A DNA stretch of 64,000 nt from Qipengyuania aestuarii. Its GTDB lineage: Bacteria; Pseudomonadota; Alphaproteobacteria; Sphingomonadales; Sphingomonadaceae. The notes under the pieces are model-generated. The model was not told where the DNA came from. It saw only the letters and a list, made by a program, of their open reading frames with translations, and ran no database searches. The stretch spans positions 434,001-498,000 of the forward strand of contig NZ_JAIGNP010000002.1 of NCBI RefSeq assembly GCF_019711535.1, written 5' to 3'. Position numbers and translations under genes: made by a program. This document shows, in pieces, positions 55,750 through 63,939 of this stretch (position 1 is its first letter; the number at the start of each line of letters is the position of its first letter).

Positions 55750-56670
55750 TTAGCAATCTATCCCGCAGGGCTTGCGCGTCATTTCGATCTGCAAAGTCGT
55801 ATGGCCGATCCGGTGGTGGTGCTCCAGTTCCTCGGCCACTTCACGCAGGAAGGCATCACCCGGATGGCCTCCCGGCATGACGAGATGGGCGGTCAGCGCG
55901 GTCTCGGTGGTGGACATGGGCCAGATGTGCAGATCGTGGATTTCGGTCACGCCCTCCAGCCCGGCCAGATAACCGCGCACGCCGCTTTCCGACACGCCTT
56001 TGGGCACGGCCAGCAGGCTCATCTCGACACTGTCCTTGAGCAGGCCCCAGGTGCCCCAGGCAATGACCACCACGATCACCAGGCTCACCACCGGATCGAT
56101 CCAGAGCGCGCCGGTCATCAGGATCGCGAAGCCGGCAATGACCACGCCCAGGCTGACCAGCGCATCTGCCGCCATGTGGAGGAAGGCGCCGCGTACGTTG
56201 ATGTCGTGCTGGCGCCCGCGCATGAACATCACCGCCGTGCCGGCATTGATCGCGATCCCGATCCCGGCGACGATCACCATCGTCATGCCCTGGACGGGTG
56301 CGGGTTCTGCCATGCGATTGAAGGTTTCGAAGGCGATCGCCCCGATGGCCACGAGCAGCAGCCCGGCATTGGCAAGCGCGGCGAGGATGGTTGAGCTCTT
56401 GTAGCCATAGGTGAAGCGCGACGTCGCCGGTTTCTTCGCCGCCACGCTGGCGCCCCAGGCCAGCAGCAGGGCCAACACGTCCGACAGATTGTGTCCCGCA
56501 TCGGCGATCAGCGCCATGGACCCCGACAGCCAGCCATAAGTGGCTTCGAGAATGACGAAACCGGTATTGAGGATGATGCCGATCAGGAACGCACGGCCGA
56601 AATCTGCCGGCGCATGGGCATGTCCGCCCCCGGGGGCATGTGCGTGATCGTGGCTGTGCCCGATACCCAT
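55750..56670 (-). CDS. Cation diffusion facilitator metal transporter
   Basis: Zn2+/divalent metal-proton antiporter of the CzcD/ZitB group, exporting metal from the cytoplasm. 306 residues. His-rich N-terminus (GHSHDHAHAPGGGHAHAPAD), six hydrophobic segments, HxxxD metal sites in DAGHNLSDVLALLLAW and LHMAADALVSLGV, and a C-terminal cytoplasmic domain (EIHDLHIWPMSTTETALTAH). Its stop lies 17 bp from the convergent phosphatase-like gene. Confidence 0.93.
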   Translation of the reverse strand: MGIGHSHDHAHAPGGGHAHAPADFGRAFLIGIILNTGFVILEATYGWLSGSMALIADAGHNLSDVLALLLAWGASVAAKKPATSRFTYGYKSSTILAALANAGLLLVAIGAIAFETFNRMAEPAPVQGMTMVIVAGIGIAINAGTAVMFMRGRQHDINVRGAFLHMAADALVSLGVVIAGFAILMTGALWIDPVVSLVIVVVIAWGTWGLLKDSVEMSLLAVPKGVSESGVRGYLAGLEGVTEIHDLHIWPMSTTETALTAHLVMPGGHPGDAFLREVAEELEHHHRIGHTTLQIEMTRKPCGIDC

Positions 56671-56855
56671 TATGCGTTTTCCCCTAGGTTGCGACGCGTT
56701 CTCTCAACTACGGCAAAGGCGGAGCGCCATTCAAGGATATTCCGCGTTAAATCAGCTTGATACGATATCACGGCACCGCGCCAAGCCAGTCCTGACGGCT
56801 GCGATCGGGCCTAAGGCGATGTAAATGCTGCACGCGCTTGGTAAATGCTTTGCCG

Positions 56856-57524
56856 CTATTCGTAGACGCAGGCATCGAGACCGTCACGCCGGACCTGGCC
56901 GATCCGTGCCGAGATGGTGTTGCCGTGTCGGCGCAGCCAGCCACCCGGATTCTTCACCGATCGTTCCTTGGGCAGCGGCAGCGCGGCTGCCATGCGGGCC
57001 GATTCCAGCGGGGTCAGCGATGCGGCGCTCTTCCCGAAATAGCGCTGCGCCCCGGCTTCGGCGCCATAGGTGCCGATCCCCGTCTCGGCGACGTTGAGAT
57101 AGACTTCCATGATGCGCCGCTTGCCCCAGATCTTTTCGATCAGGAGCGTGAAATAGGCCTCCAGCCCTTTGCGGAAATATCCGCCGCCCTGCCACAGGAA
57201 CACATTCTTGGCCGTTTGCTGGCTGATGGTCGAGCCGCCACGGATGCGCCCGCCCTTGGCATTGCTTTCCATCGCCTTCTCGATCGCTTCGCGGTCGAAG
57301 CCGTCGTGAGCGCAGAATTTGCCGTCTTCCGCCGCAATCACCGCGCGGACCAGATTGCGATCGATATCGGCCAACGGCTCCCAGTCCTTGGTGATGCCGT
57401 TTTCATCCATCGCCATCGTCGCCGTCACGGGCACCGGCACGAATTTGAACAGGACGACTAGCAGCAGGCTGAGCACCAGCAGGCCGAATGCCAGTTTCAC
57501 AAACCAGAAAAGTAACCGTTTCAT
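56856..57524 (-). CDS. mtgA: Monofunctional peptidoglycan glycosyltransferase
   Basis: Membrane-anchored GT51 enzyme polymerising lipid II without transpeptidase domain. 222 residues from ATG at 57524 (MKRLLFWFVKLAFGLLVLSL, signal anchor); a longer frame to 57560 is less likely. GT51 motifs: IAAEDGKFCAHDGFD with the catalytic Glu, RGGSTISQQTAKNVFLW, KRRIMEVYLNVAETG and YGAEAGAQRYFGK. Full set present. Single gene, divergent from the SDR gene. Confidence 0.94.
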   Translation of the reverse strand: MKRLLFWFVKLAFGLLVLSLLLVVLFKFVPVPVTATMAMDENGITKDWEPLADIDRNLVRAVIAAEDGKFCAHDGFDREAIEKAMESNAKGGRIRGGSTISQQTAKNVFLWQGGGYFRKGLEAYFTLLIEKIWGKRRIMEVYLNVAETGIGTYGAEAGAQRYFGKSAASLTPLESARMAAALPLPKERSVKNPGGWLRRHGNTISARIGQVRRDGLDACVYE

Positions 57525-57625
57525 GGTCACGCGGTTAATCAGCCGCGCGGGCGCGCGCAACTCCTACAAATCGCCGGACACGATAAGGCGCTTCTTCGTT
57601 GTCATTCGAAACCCGAAGGAAATGC

Positions 57626-58372
57626 ATGATGAAGAATAGCGGCAATACCATTCTCGTTACCGGCGGTGGCAGCGGGATTGGACGCGAATATGCGCAGCGC
57701 TGGCACGATGCCGGCAATATCGTGATCGTTGCCGGGCGTACCGTGTCCGATCTGGAAGAAACGGCGAAGGGCCGCGAGAACATCCATGTGCGCCAGCTCG
57801 ATGTGTCCGATGCGGGGCAGGTGGCGAGCTTCGCCGCGAAGCTGATCGAGGATTTTCCCGCGCTGAACGTCCTCATGAATAATGCCGGCATCATGCCTTA
57901 CGAGGATATCACGCAGGCCCGCGACCTGTCCGATGCAAAGAAGGTCATTTCGATCAATCTCATGGGACCGATCTGCCTGACCGATGCGCTGATCGATCAT
58001 CTGCGGCACGCTGACGATGCGGTGCTCATCAATGTGTCATCCGGCCTTGCCTTCGTGCCCATGCCGAAGGCGGCGACCTATTCGGCCACCAAGGCGGCGA
58101 TACATTCCTACACCGTCTCGCTGCGCAAATTGCTTGAAGGGCAGGTCGAAGTGATAGAACTCGCCCCGCCCGGCGTCCAGACCGAGCTGACCCCCGGACA
58201 ATCGCACCGGGAAGGCTACATGCCGCTTGGCGATTTCATTTCCGAAAGCATGGCGCAATTTGCGCAGGATCCGACGCCCGAGGAGGTGCTTGTCGACAAT
58301 GTGAAACCGCTCCGCCACGCGGAGAAGGACGGCAGCTTCGACGAGAAACTCGACATGATCGCTTCGCGTTAG
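57626..58372 (+). CDS. SDR oxidoreductase (DltE-like), copy 1
   Basis: Classical short-chain dehydrogenase/reductase, 248 residues from ATG at 57626 (AAGGA 5 bases upstream; the adjacent ATG at 57629 is equivalent). Cofactor motif TGGGSGIGREYAQRW, NNAGIM, and catalytic Ser and YSATK in SSGLAFVPMPKAATYSATKA. It is a close paralogue of the SDR at 58969-59712, sharing long identical stretches. An HxlR-type regulator gene lies between the two. Substrate unknown; the SDRs are probably produced in response to the signal sensed by that regulator. Confidence 0.9.
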   Translation: MMKNSGNTILVTGGGSGIGREYAQRWHDAGNIVIVAGRTVSDLEETAKGRENIHVRQLDVSDAGQVASFAAKLIEDFPALNVLMNNAGIMPYEDITQARDLSDAKKVISINLMGPICLTDALIDHLRHADDAVLINVSSGLAFVPMPKAATYSATKAAIHSYTVSLRKLLEGQVEVIELAPPGVQTELTPGQSHREGYMPLGDFISESMAQFAQDPTPEEVLVDNVKPLRHAEKDGSFDEKLDMIASR

Positions 58373-58487
58373 CTGCGCCGGTGGCGCTAGCGCCCTTGGG
58401 TGCAGGCGCCGCCGTAAGCGATTGAACTGATGCCTTCGCGGCTGTCCCGGATATCCTTGATTAAAAACACGAAATGGGAAACCGGTC

Positions 58488-58868
58488 TCAGGCGCGTGCG
58501 TCGAAATCTTTGCGGGCCTGTTCGATCCGCCCGATATTGCGTTCCGCCCAGTGCCATACGCCGCAGAACGCCTCGCCCAGATCGTGACCGAGATCGGTCA
58601 GCGCATATTCCACCCGGGGCGGTACCTCGGCAAAGACGGTGCGCGATACCAGGCCTTCACGTTCCATCTGGCGCAGCGTCTGGGTCAGCATCTTCTGGCT
58701 GATACCCGGTACATCGCGCGACAGCTGGCTGAACCGCTTTGCGCCGCGATCTTCCAGCGCTTCGATCAGCAGGAATGTCCATTTATCCGCTACGCGCGCG
58801 ATGGTCTCATTGACCAACAGATCGATTTTTTCGTCGTCCGCATAGCTCGTAACCGGCGCATTCGCCAT
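58488..58868 (-). CDS. HxlR-family transcriptional regulator
   Basis: 126-residue winged helix-turn-helix protein. VADKWTFLLIEALEDRGAKR, FSQLSRDVPGISQKMLTQTL and RQMEREGLVSRTVFAEVPPR are the HxlR signature; the usual regulatory Cys near the N-terminus is missing. Divergent from SDR copy 2 with about 100 bp between, so it probably controls that gene; it faces SDR copy 1 tail to tail. Members of the family often respond to aldehydes, quinones or oxidants. Confidence 0.92.
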   Translation of the reverse strand: MANAPVTSYADDEKIDLLVNETIARVADKWTFLLIEALEDRGAKRFSQLSRDVPGISQKMLTQTLRQMEREGLVSRTVFAEVPPRVEYALTDLGHDLGEAFCGVWHWAERNIGRIEQARKDFDARA

Positions 58869-58968
58869 TTCTTACTCCTGGGTAAGTACAGCACTTTTCG
58901 GTGCCTTCTTTCTAAAGGATAGTATTGGATTATCTCGCTGTCTGTCCACACAACAAACGGAAGACATC

Positions 58969-59712
58969 ATGAAAATCAGTGGCAATACCATTCTTATTAC
59001 CGGCGGCGGAAGCGGCATCGGGCGCGAGCTGGCGCATCGCTGGCACGATCTCGGCAACACCGTGATCGTTGCCGGGCGGACGGAAAGCGCGCTTGCAGAA
59101 ACGGCGGCGGGTCATGCCAATATCCACCCCATGGTGCTGGATGTGGCCGACACGGCGGACATCGCGCGTTTTGCGAAGGCGGTACTGGCAGCGCACCCGG
59201 GGCTGAATGTGCTGGTCAACAATGCCGGGATCATGCGGTTCGAGGATATTACCGGCGCGCGTGATCTTGACGACATGGAGGCGACGATCGCCATCAATTT
59301 GCTTGGCCCGATCAGGTTGACCGATGCCCTGATCGACCATTTGAAGGCGCAGGACGATGCCGCGGTCGTGAACGTGACTTCCGGCCTAGCATTCGTGCCC
59401 ATGCCCCGCACGGCGACCTATTCGGCAACCAAGGCGGCGATGCACAGCTATACCGTGTCGCTCCGCGCCAAGTTGGAAGGGAAGGTGGAAATCATCGAGA
59501 TTGCTCCCCCCGCCGTGCAGACCGAGCTGACACCCGGCCAGTCCACGCGTGAAGGCTACATGCCGCTGGGCCAGTTCATCGACGAGACGATGCAAAGCTT
59601 CGAGTGGGAAGAAACACCGGCGGAGGTTCTTACCGACAATGTGCTCTTCCTGCGCAATGCGGAAGCAGAAGGGCGGTTCGACGAAGCGCTGGAGATGACC
59701 AAGCAATTCTGA
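58969..59712 (+). CDS. SDR oxidoreductase (DltE-like), copy 2
   Basis: Classical SDR, 247 residues from ATG at 58969. TGGGSGIGRELAHRWHDLGN, VNNAGIMRFEDITGARDLDD and SGLAFVPMPRTATYSATKAA show cofactor and catalytic sites intact. Very similar to copy 1 (57626-58372) along the whole length, for example in the shared PGQSxREGYMPLG segment, so they arose by duplication. Divergent from the HxlR regulator, an arrangement typical of self-controlled stress-response genes. Ends at a bidirectional terminator shared with rpoH. Confidence 0.9.
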   Translation: MKISGNTILITGGGSGIGRELAHRWHDLGNTVIVAGRTESALAETAAGHANIHPMVLDVADTADIARFAKAVLAAHPGLNVLVNNAGIMRFEDITGARDLDDMEATIAINLLGPIRLTDALIDHLKAQDDAAVVNVTSGLAFVPMPRTATYSATKAAMHSYTVSLRAKLEGKVEIIEIAPPAVQTELTPGQSTREGYMPLGQFIDETMQSFEWEETPAEVLTDNVLFLRNAEAEGRFDEALEMTKQF

Positions 59713-59733
59713 GCAAACAGGTAGCCTAACGAG

Positions 59734-59767
59734 AAAGGGGTGCATCCCGCGAAGGATGCACCCCTTT
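59734..59767. terminator. Bidirectional terminator between SDR copy 2 and rpoH
   Basis: Perfect 14-bp stem AAAGGGGTGCATCC/GGATGCACCCCTTT with loop CGCGAA. T-rich on the plus-strand exit (TTCGTGTTTTT). It serves both convergent genes. Confidence 0.92.
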
Positions 59768-59790
59768 TCGTGTTTTTAGCAGTCTTGGTC

Positions 59791-60696
59791 TCAGGCCACG
59801 CCGGGGAGAAGCTTTTCTCCGGCGATTGCCTTCATCGCCTTCTGCAGCTTCTCGAAAGCGCGCACTTCGATCTGGCGGATGCGTTCGCGGCTGACGTTGT
59901 AGACCTGGCTGAGTTCTTCCAGCGTCTGTGGATTTTCCGTCAGGCGGCGTTCGGTCAGAATGTGCTGCTCACGCTCGTTGAGGGCGTCCATCGCCTCCAG
60001 CAGCATGTCGTGACGCACTTCCTTTTCCTCGGCATCGGCGACGGTTTCGTCCTGCAGCGGACGATCGTCCGTCAGCCAGTCCATCCATTCGCCCGAACCT
60101 TCTTCGCCATTGCGCATCGGCACGTTGAGCGAACCATCGCCGCCCATCATCATCCGGCGGTTCATGTTGACCACTTCCTGCTCGGGCACGCCGAGATCGG
60201 TCGCGATCTTGTTCACATCGTCCGGATGCAGGTCGGTGTCTTCATAGGCGTCGAGGTTCTTCTTCATCCGGCGAAGGTTGAAGAACAGCTTCTTCTGGGC
60301 GGCGGTCGTCCCCATCTTCACGAGCGACCAGCTGCGCAGGATATATTCCTGGATGCTCGCCTTGATCCACCACATGGCATAGGTGGCGAGGCGGAAGCCG
60401 CGGTCGGCTTCGAATTTCTTCACGCCCTGCATCAGGCCGACATTGCCTTCGGAAATGAGATCCGAAACGGGCAGGCCGTAGCCGCGATAACCCATGGCGA
60501 TCTTCGCCACGAGCCGCAGGTGCGAGGTAACGAGCTGCGCCGCAGCTTCGCTGTCCTCGTGTTCCTCGTAGCGCTTCGCGAGCATGTATTCCTGCTCTTG
60601 CGTCAGCACGGGGAATTTCTTGATTTCGGAAAGATAGCGGTTGAGGCTCTGCTCACCACCAAGCGCTGGAACGCTCAAACTTCTGGAACTACTCAC
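59791..60696 (-). CDS. rpoH: RNA polymerase sigma factor RpoH (sigma-32)
   Basis: Heat-shock sigma factor. 301 residues from GTG at 60696 (VSSSRSLSVPALGGEQSLNR), which matches the family N-terminus and has AGGTCAGGG upstream; an ATG at 60750 adds 18 atypical residues. Region 2: YAMWWIKASIQEYILRSW; RpoH box QKKLFFNLRR; region 4: ALNEREQHILTERRLTENPQ and SRERIRQIEVRAFEKL. It is expected to drive clpP, clpX and other chaperone genes. Transcribed toward the shared terminator. Confidence 0.95.
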   Translation of the reverse strand: MSSSRSLSVPALGGEQSLNRYLSEIKKFPVLTQEQEYMLAKRYEEHEDSEAAAQLVTSHLRLVAKIAMGYRGYGLPVSDLISEGNVGLMQGVKKFEADRGFRLATYAMWWIKASIQEYILRSWSLVKMGTTAAQKKLFFNLRRMKKNLDAYEDTDLHPDDVNKIATDLGVPEQEVVNMNRRMMMGGDGSLNVPMRNGEEGSGEWMDWLTDDRPLQDETVADAEEKEVRHDMLLEAMDALNEREQHILTERRLTENPQTLEELSQVYNVSRERIRQIEVRAFEKLQKAMKAIAGEKLLPGVA

Positions 60697-60819
60697 TTTA
60701 ACCCTGACCTTTCTATCGTCGACCTCGCTTGCCGGACCCCTGATGGGCATCCGGTCATTCGGGCCACTGATTCACTTGTAGCAGGACGTAGCCGGAATTG
60801 CACTCGCGTTTCATCGATT

Positions 60820-62058
60820 TCAACGTGCGATTTCGTCGATGAGTTCCCGCATATCTGAAGGCAATTCGGCGCAGAAATCCAAGCTTTCAGCGCTGATAGG
60901 ATGGCTGAATCCGAGGCGTGCTGCATGAAGCGCCTGGCGGGCGAATTGCAGCTGCTGAAGCACCGGGCGGAGCGGCTTGGGAGTACGTCCATAGACAGGG
61001 TCCCCTAATAGCGGATGACCGATTGACGCGCAGTGAACGCGGACCTGGTGCGTACGCCCCGTCTCGAGCCGGCATTCGATCAGCGCCGCGTGGTCCAGCC
61101 GCCGGAGCGTCTCGAAATGCGTGACGGCGTATTTGCCGCGCGTGCTGTCGTCCGGCAGCACGGCCATCTTCTTGCGATCCCGGTCCGACCGGCCGAGCCG
61201 TCCGCTGACTGTTCCGGCTGGCGGATTGGGATGGCCCGCACACACGGCGAGATAGCGGCGGGTGATCGAATGGTCGGCGAACTGTTTCGCCAGCCCCTCA
61301 TGCGCCGCATCGCTTTTGGCGACCACCAGCAGGCCGGAGGTATCCTTGTCGATCCGGTGGACGATACCGGGCCGCGCCACGCCGTTGATCCCCGACAGCT
61401 GGCCTCGGCAATGGTGCAGCAGCGCATTGACCAGCGTGCCGTCGGGATTGCCTGCGGCGGGGTGCACCACCATGCCCGCCGGCTTGTTCACCACCAGCAG
61501 GTGCTGGTCCTCGAACATCACGTCGAGCGGGATGTCCTGCGCCGCTGTCGCCAGCGGTTCGGGCGGGGGCAGGGCGATGCGATAGTCCTCGCCGCCGGAC
61601 AGCCTGGCGGAGCCGGATCGGGCAGGCTTGCCGCCGATCGTGACCATCCCTTCGGCGATCAGCCCCTTGACCCGCTCGCGCGACAATCCACTCGCCTCGG
61701 CCAGCGCCTTATCCAAACGGGCTGCGGCGGCAACCACGCCAGTCAGATTTTCCGTTCGTGCTGAGCTTGTCGAAGCACCGTCCTTTTTCTTTGCCAGTTC
61801 CGAAATCCTCGACCAGTCGCCGCGGACAAGCGCCATCTTCTTGGCCCGCGACCAGCCCTTGATCCTGCTTTCCGCGGCAAGGGCCGCGTCCCGCGTATCG
61901 AATTCTTCCGACCAGACTAGTTCGACCGGCAGTCTGTCGGCCGTAAATCCGCCGGTTTCTCCCGCCTGATGCTGCGCAAGGCGCAGTTCGAGATTATCGG
62001 TGTGGCCGGTGTAGTAGGCACCGCCGCGACAATGTAGCATGTAGGCCCAGAACGGCAT
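60820..62058 (-). CDS. GIY-YIG nuclease domain fused in frame to an RluA-family pseudouridine synthase
   Basis: 412 residues. Residues 1-90 are a complete UPF0213-like GIY-YIG domain: WAYMLHCRGGAYYTGHTDNL, with catalytic Arg in LELRLAQH and Glu in AAESRIKGWSRAKK. Residues 94-105 (ASTSSARTE) are the translation of a REP-like palindrome. From about residue 108 the protein is an S4 plus RluA/RluD synthase (RLDKALAEASGLSRERVKGL; catalytic Asp in HRIDKDTSGLLVVAKS). A GTG at 61737 would give the synthase alone (305 residues, near-normal length). Whether the fusion or two proteins are made is open. Substrate presumably 23S rRNA uridines (family knowledge). Confidence 0.85.
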   Translation of the reverse strand: MPFWAYMLHCRGGAYYTGHTDNLELRLAQHQAGETGGFTADRLPVELVWSEEFDTRDAALAAESRIKGWSRAKKMALVRGDWSRISELAKKKDGASTSSARTENLTGVVAAAARLDKALAEASGLSRERVKGLIAEGMVTIGGKPARSGSARLSGGEDYRIALPPPEPLATAAQDIPLDVMFEDQHLLVVNKPAGMVVHPAAGNPDGTLVNALLHHCRGQLSGINGVARPGIVHRIDKDTSGLLVVAKSDAAHEGLAKQFADHSITRRYLAVCAGHPNPPAGTVSGRLGRSDRDRKKMAVLPDDSTRGKYAVTHFETLRRLDHAALIECRLETGRTHQVRVHCASIGHPLLGDPVYGRTPKPLRPVLQQLQFARQALHAARLGFSHPISAESLDFCAELPSDMRELIDEIAR

Positions 62059-62108
62059 GGGTTGCGCCTAAGTGAAGGACGGCCCTTCGACAAGCTCAGG
62101 GCGAACGG
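61752..62108. mobile_element. REP-bracketed GIY-YIG element
   Basis: A 357-bp unit with terminal inverted copies of one palindrome: 61752-61775 starts CCGTTCGTGCTGAGC and 62084-62108 ends in the reverse complement form CAGGGCGAACGG. Core TCGACAAGCTCA is identical; hairpin flanks differ but stay paired (GTGCT/AGCAC against GCCCT/AGGGC), as in REP families. Between them lies only the GIY-YIG domain ORF, whose ATG is 26 bases from the right arm. A nuclease-less version is at 1931-2023. It looks like a minimal transposon; mobility is inference. Confidence 0.6.
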
Positions 62109-62109
62109 T

Positions 62110-62499
62110 TTGAAGGTTTCTGCAAAAGTTCTCGACTCTCTTCTCACCGAAGCCGCGCGGGCGCATCCTCGCGAATGCTGCGGCATCCTGCTGGGCGAGG
62201 GCGCGGCCATCACTGCCATCGTGCCCGCAGCCAACGTCCACGCCGCCCCGCTCACCCATTTCGAGATCGACCCGCAGGCTCTCGTCGATGCTCATCGCGA
62301 AACGCGCAGCGGCGGTCCGCAAGTGCTGGGCTATTACCACTCCCACCCCAATGGCCTCGCGCGCCCCTCCGCCACCGACGAGGCCATGGCGACGGGGCAG
62401 GGGCTCATCTGGGCGATAATCGCGGCAGGCCGCGTCACCTTCTGGCGCGAAGGGGATGCGCGATTCGCAGCGCTTCCCTATGAAGCCTGCCCTCGCTAG
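62110..62499 (+). CDS. JAB1/MPN (JAMM) family metalloprotease-like protein
   Basis: 129 residues from TTG at 62110; a longer frame from 62062 would translate the REP palindrome (PFDKLRANG) and is not credible. The JAMM zinc site is complete: Glu in ECCGILLGEG, then YYHSHPNGLARPSATDEA with His-x-His and Ser-x2-Asp. Bacterial members cleave small-modifier or Cys-precursor peptides (MEC/RadC-like); the role here is unknown. AGGG of the palindrome itself lies 8 bases before the TTG. Divergent from the GIY-YIG/synthase gene and followed by chpT. Confidence 0.85.
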   Translation: MKVSAKVLDSLLTEAARAHPRECCGILLGEGAAITAIVPAANVHAAPLTHFEIDPQALVDAHRETRSGGPQVLGYYHSHPNGLARPSATDEAMATGQGLIWAIIAAGRVTFWREGDARFAALPYEACPR

Positions 62500-62533
62500 A
62501 AGACGGTACAAATCGCGTTTCGACTGGAATTCC

Positions 62534-63193
62534 ATGAACGACCAAGAATCGATCGATCTTGCGGCAATGCTTTGCTCGCGCCTTTGCCACGACATGCTCA
62601 GCCCGGTGGGCGCTCTGAACAACGGGCTCGAATTGCTGGCCATGGAAGACGATCCGGAGATGCGCAAAAGCGTGATCGCCTTGCTCGAACAGAGCGCCAG
62701 GACCTCCACCAACAAGCTCAAGTTTTTCCGCCTCGCCTTCGGGGCCGCCGGCGGGTTCGGCGACCGGGTCGATGTGGCCGAGCCCAAGGCGCTGGTCGAA
62801 GCGCTGGTGTCCGACCGTGACAAGGTGGAAGTCCACTGGGCGATCGAGGCCGCGAACCTTGCCAAGCCTGCGGTCAAAGTCCTGCTCAACTTCGCCCAGA
62901 TCGCGAACGATGCGCTGGTGCGGGGCGGCTCGCTCGATATCGGCGCAGAGGTTCGCGACGGGAATTGCGAGCTTGTAGTCCGCGCCACCGGCACCAAGAT
63001 CGCCTTCGACGACACCATCGGCAAGGCGCTCGACGGCTCGCTCGACCGGGCGGACCTGTCCAGCCGTACGGCTGCCGCTCACATGATCCATTTGCTCGCC
63101 GCGCAATCGGGCGGCGGCATCCAATACGCCCGAACCGATGAAACGCTGGTGCTGGGCGCGATCCTTCCCGAAGCGGAAGGACTGATCGGATGA
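62534..63193 (+). CDS. chpT: Histidine phosphotransferase ChpT
   Basis: Phosphorelay protein linking CckA to CtrA and CpdR in alphaproteobacterial cell-cycle control. 219 residues from ATG at 62534; a longer frame overlaps the JAMM gene. The phospho-His motif CSRLCHDMLSPVGALNNGLE lies near residue 20, followed by a degenerate histidine-kinase-like C-terminal domain (LLNFAQIANDALVRGG). Its presence marks the organism as an alphaproteobacterium. Overlaps the amidase start by 4 bp. Confidence 0.9.
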   Translation: MNDQESIDLAAMLCSRLCHDMLSPVGALNNGLELLAMEDDPEMRKSVIALLEQSARTSTNKLKFFRLAFGAAGGFGDRVDVAEPKALVEALVSDRDKVEVHWAIEAANLAKPAVKVLLNFAQIANDALVRGGSLDIGAEVRDGNCELVVRATGTKIAFDDTIGKALDGSLDRADLSSRTAAAHMIHLLAAQSGGGIQYARTDETLVLGAILPEAEGLIG

Positions 63194-63939
63194 ATTCGGA
63201 TTTCGGCAAGCTGGGCGAAGGCCTGCCCGTCAGCAAGGATGAGCTGGTCGACCGCGAAGTGCTCTCGCCCAACCATGACGAGCGCGGTGCGCCCATCTCG
63301 ATGGTGGTGATCCACTATACCGAAATGCAGGACAAGGGCTTCGCCATCGAACGCCTCTGCGATCCTGAAGCCAAGGTGTCCGCCCATTACCTGATCGGCG
63401 AACATGGCGAAGTCGTGCGACTGGTGCCGGAAGAAAAGCGCGCCTGGCACGCGGGCGTATCCTACTGGCGCGGGCACAAGGATGTGAACGCGGTGAGCGT
63501 GGGCATCGAACTCGACCATCCGGGCCACAAATACGGCTATCGCGAATTCAACGATGCGCAGTTCGAGGCGCTGGTGCCGCTCGTTGCGCGGATCGTGAAG
63601 CGATACGATATTCCGCGCGCCAATGTGGTCGGCCATTCGGATGTCGCGCCCGCGCGCAAGATCGATCCGGGCGAACTGTTTCCGTGGGACCGGCTGGCCG
63701 AATACGGCCTGTGTCTCCCGCGCCCGGCGAAGTTGGAACGCGGCGATCCCTTCGACAATGATGCGTCCTTCTACCTCGCGCTCGAACGCTATGGCTATGA
63801 CATCACCGACGGCCACAAGGCGGTGGAAGCCTTCCAGCGCCGCTGGCGCCCGGAAAAGATCAACGGCGAGATCGACGGCGAAGTCCGCGCGATCCTATTC
63901 CAGCTGCTGCTCGACCGCGACCGGGGGCGGACGCGGTAG
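63190..63939 (+). CDS. N-acetylmuramoyl-L-alanine amidase (Amidase_2)
   Basis: Zinc amidase splitting the MurNAc-L-Ala bond, of the AmpD/AmiD type. 249 residues, no signal peptide, so probably cytoplasmic and acting on recycled anhydro-muropeptides (as AmpD). Zinc ligands: His in SMVVIHYTEMQ, His in KRAWHAGVSYW, and the GHSDVAPARKIDPGELFPW segment. C-terminal 50 residues (AVEAFQRRWRPEKINGEIDG) form a peptidoglycan-binding-like helix pair. Coupled to chpT by a 4-bp overlap. The last 61 bases of the window after it hold no visible gene. Confidence 0.92.
   Translation: MNSDFGKLGEGLPVSKDELVDREVLSPNHDERGAPISMVVIHYTEMQDKGFAIERLCDPEAKVSAHYLIGEHGEVVRLVPEEKRAWHAGVSYWRGHKDVNAVSVGIELDHPGHKYGYREFNDAQFEALVPLVARIVKRYDIPRANVVGHSDVAPARKIDPGELFPWDRLAEYGLCLPRPAKLERGDPFDNDASFYLALERYGYDITDGHKAVEAFQRRWRPEKINGEIDGEVRAILFQLLLDRDRGRTR

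Noticed and set aside
59740..60858. 372-residue plus-strand frame opposite rpoH
   Set aside because: Shadow of rpoH and runs over the shared terminator.
62062..62109. N-terminal extension of the JAMM protein (PFDKLRANG)
   Set aside because: It is the translated REP-like palindrome, a common false extension; the TTG at 62110 fits the family better.
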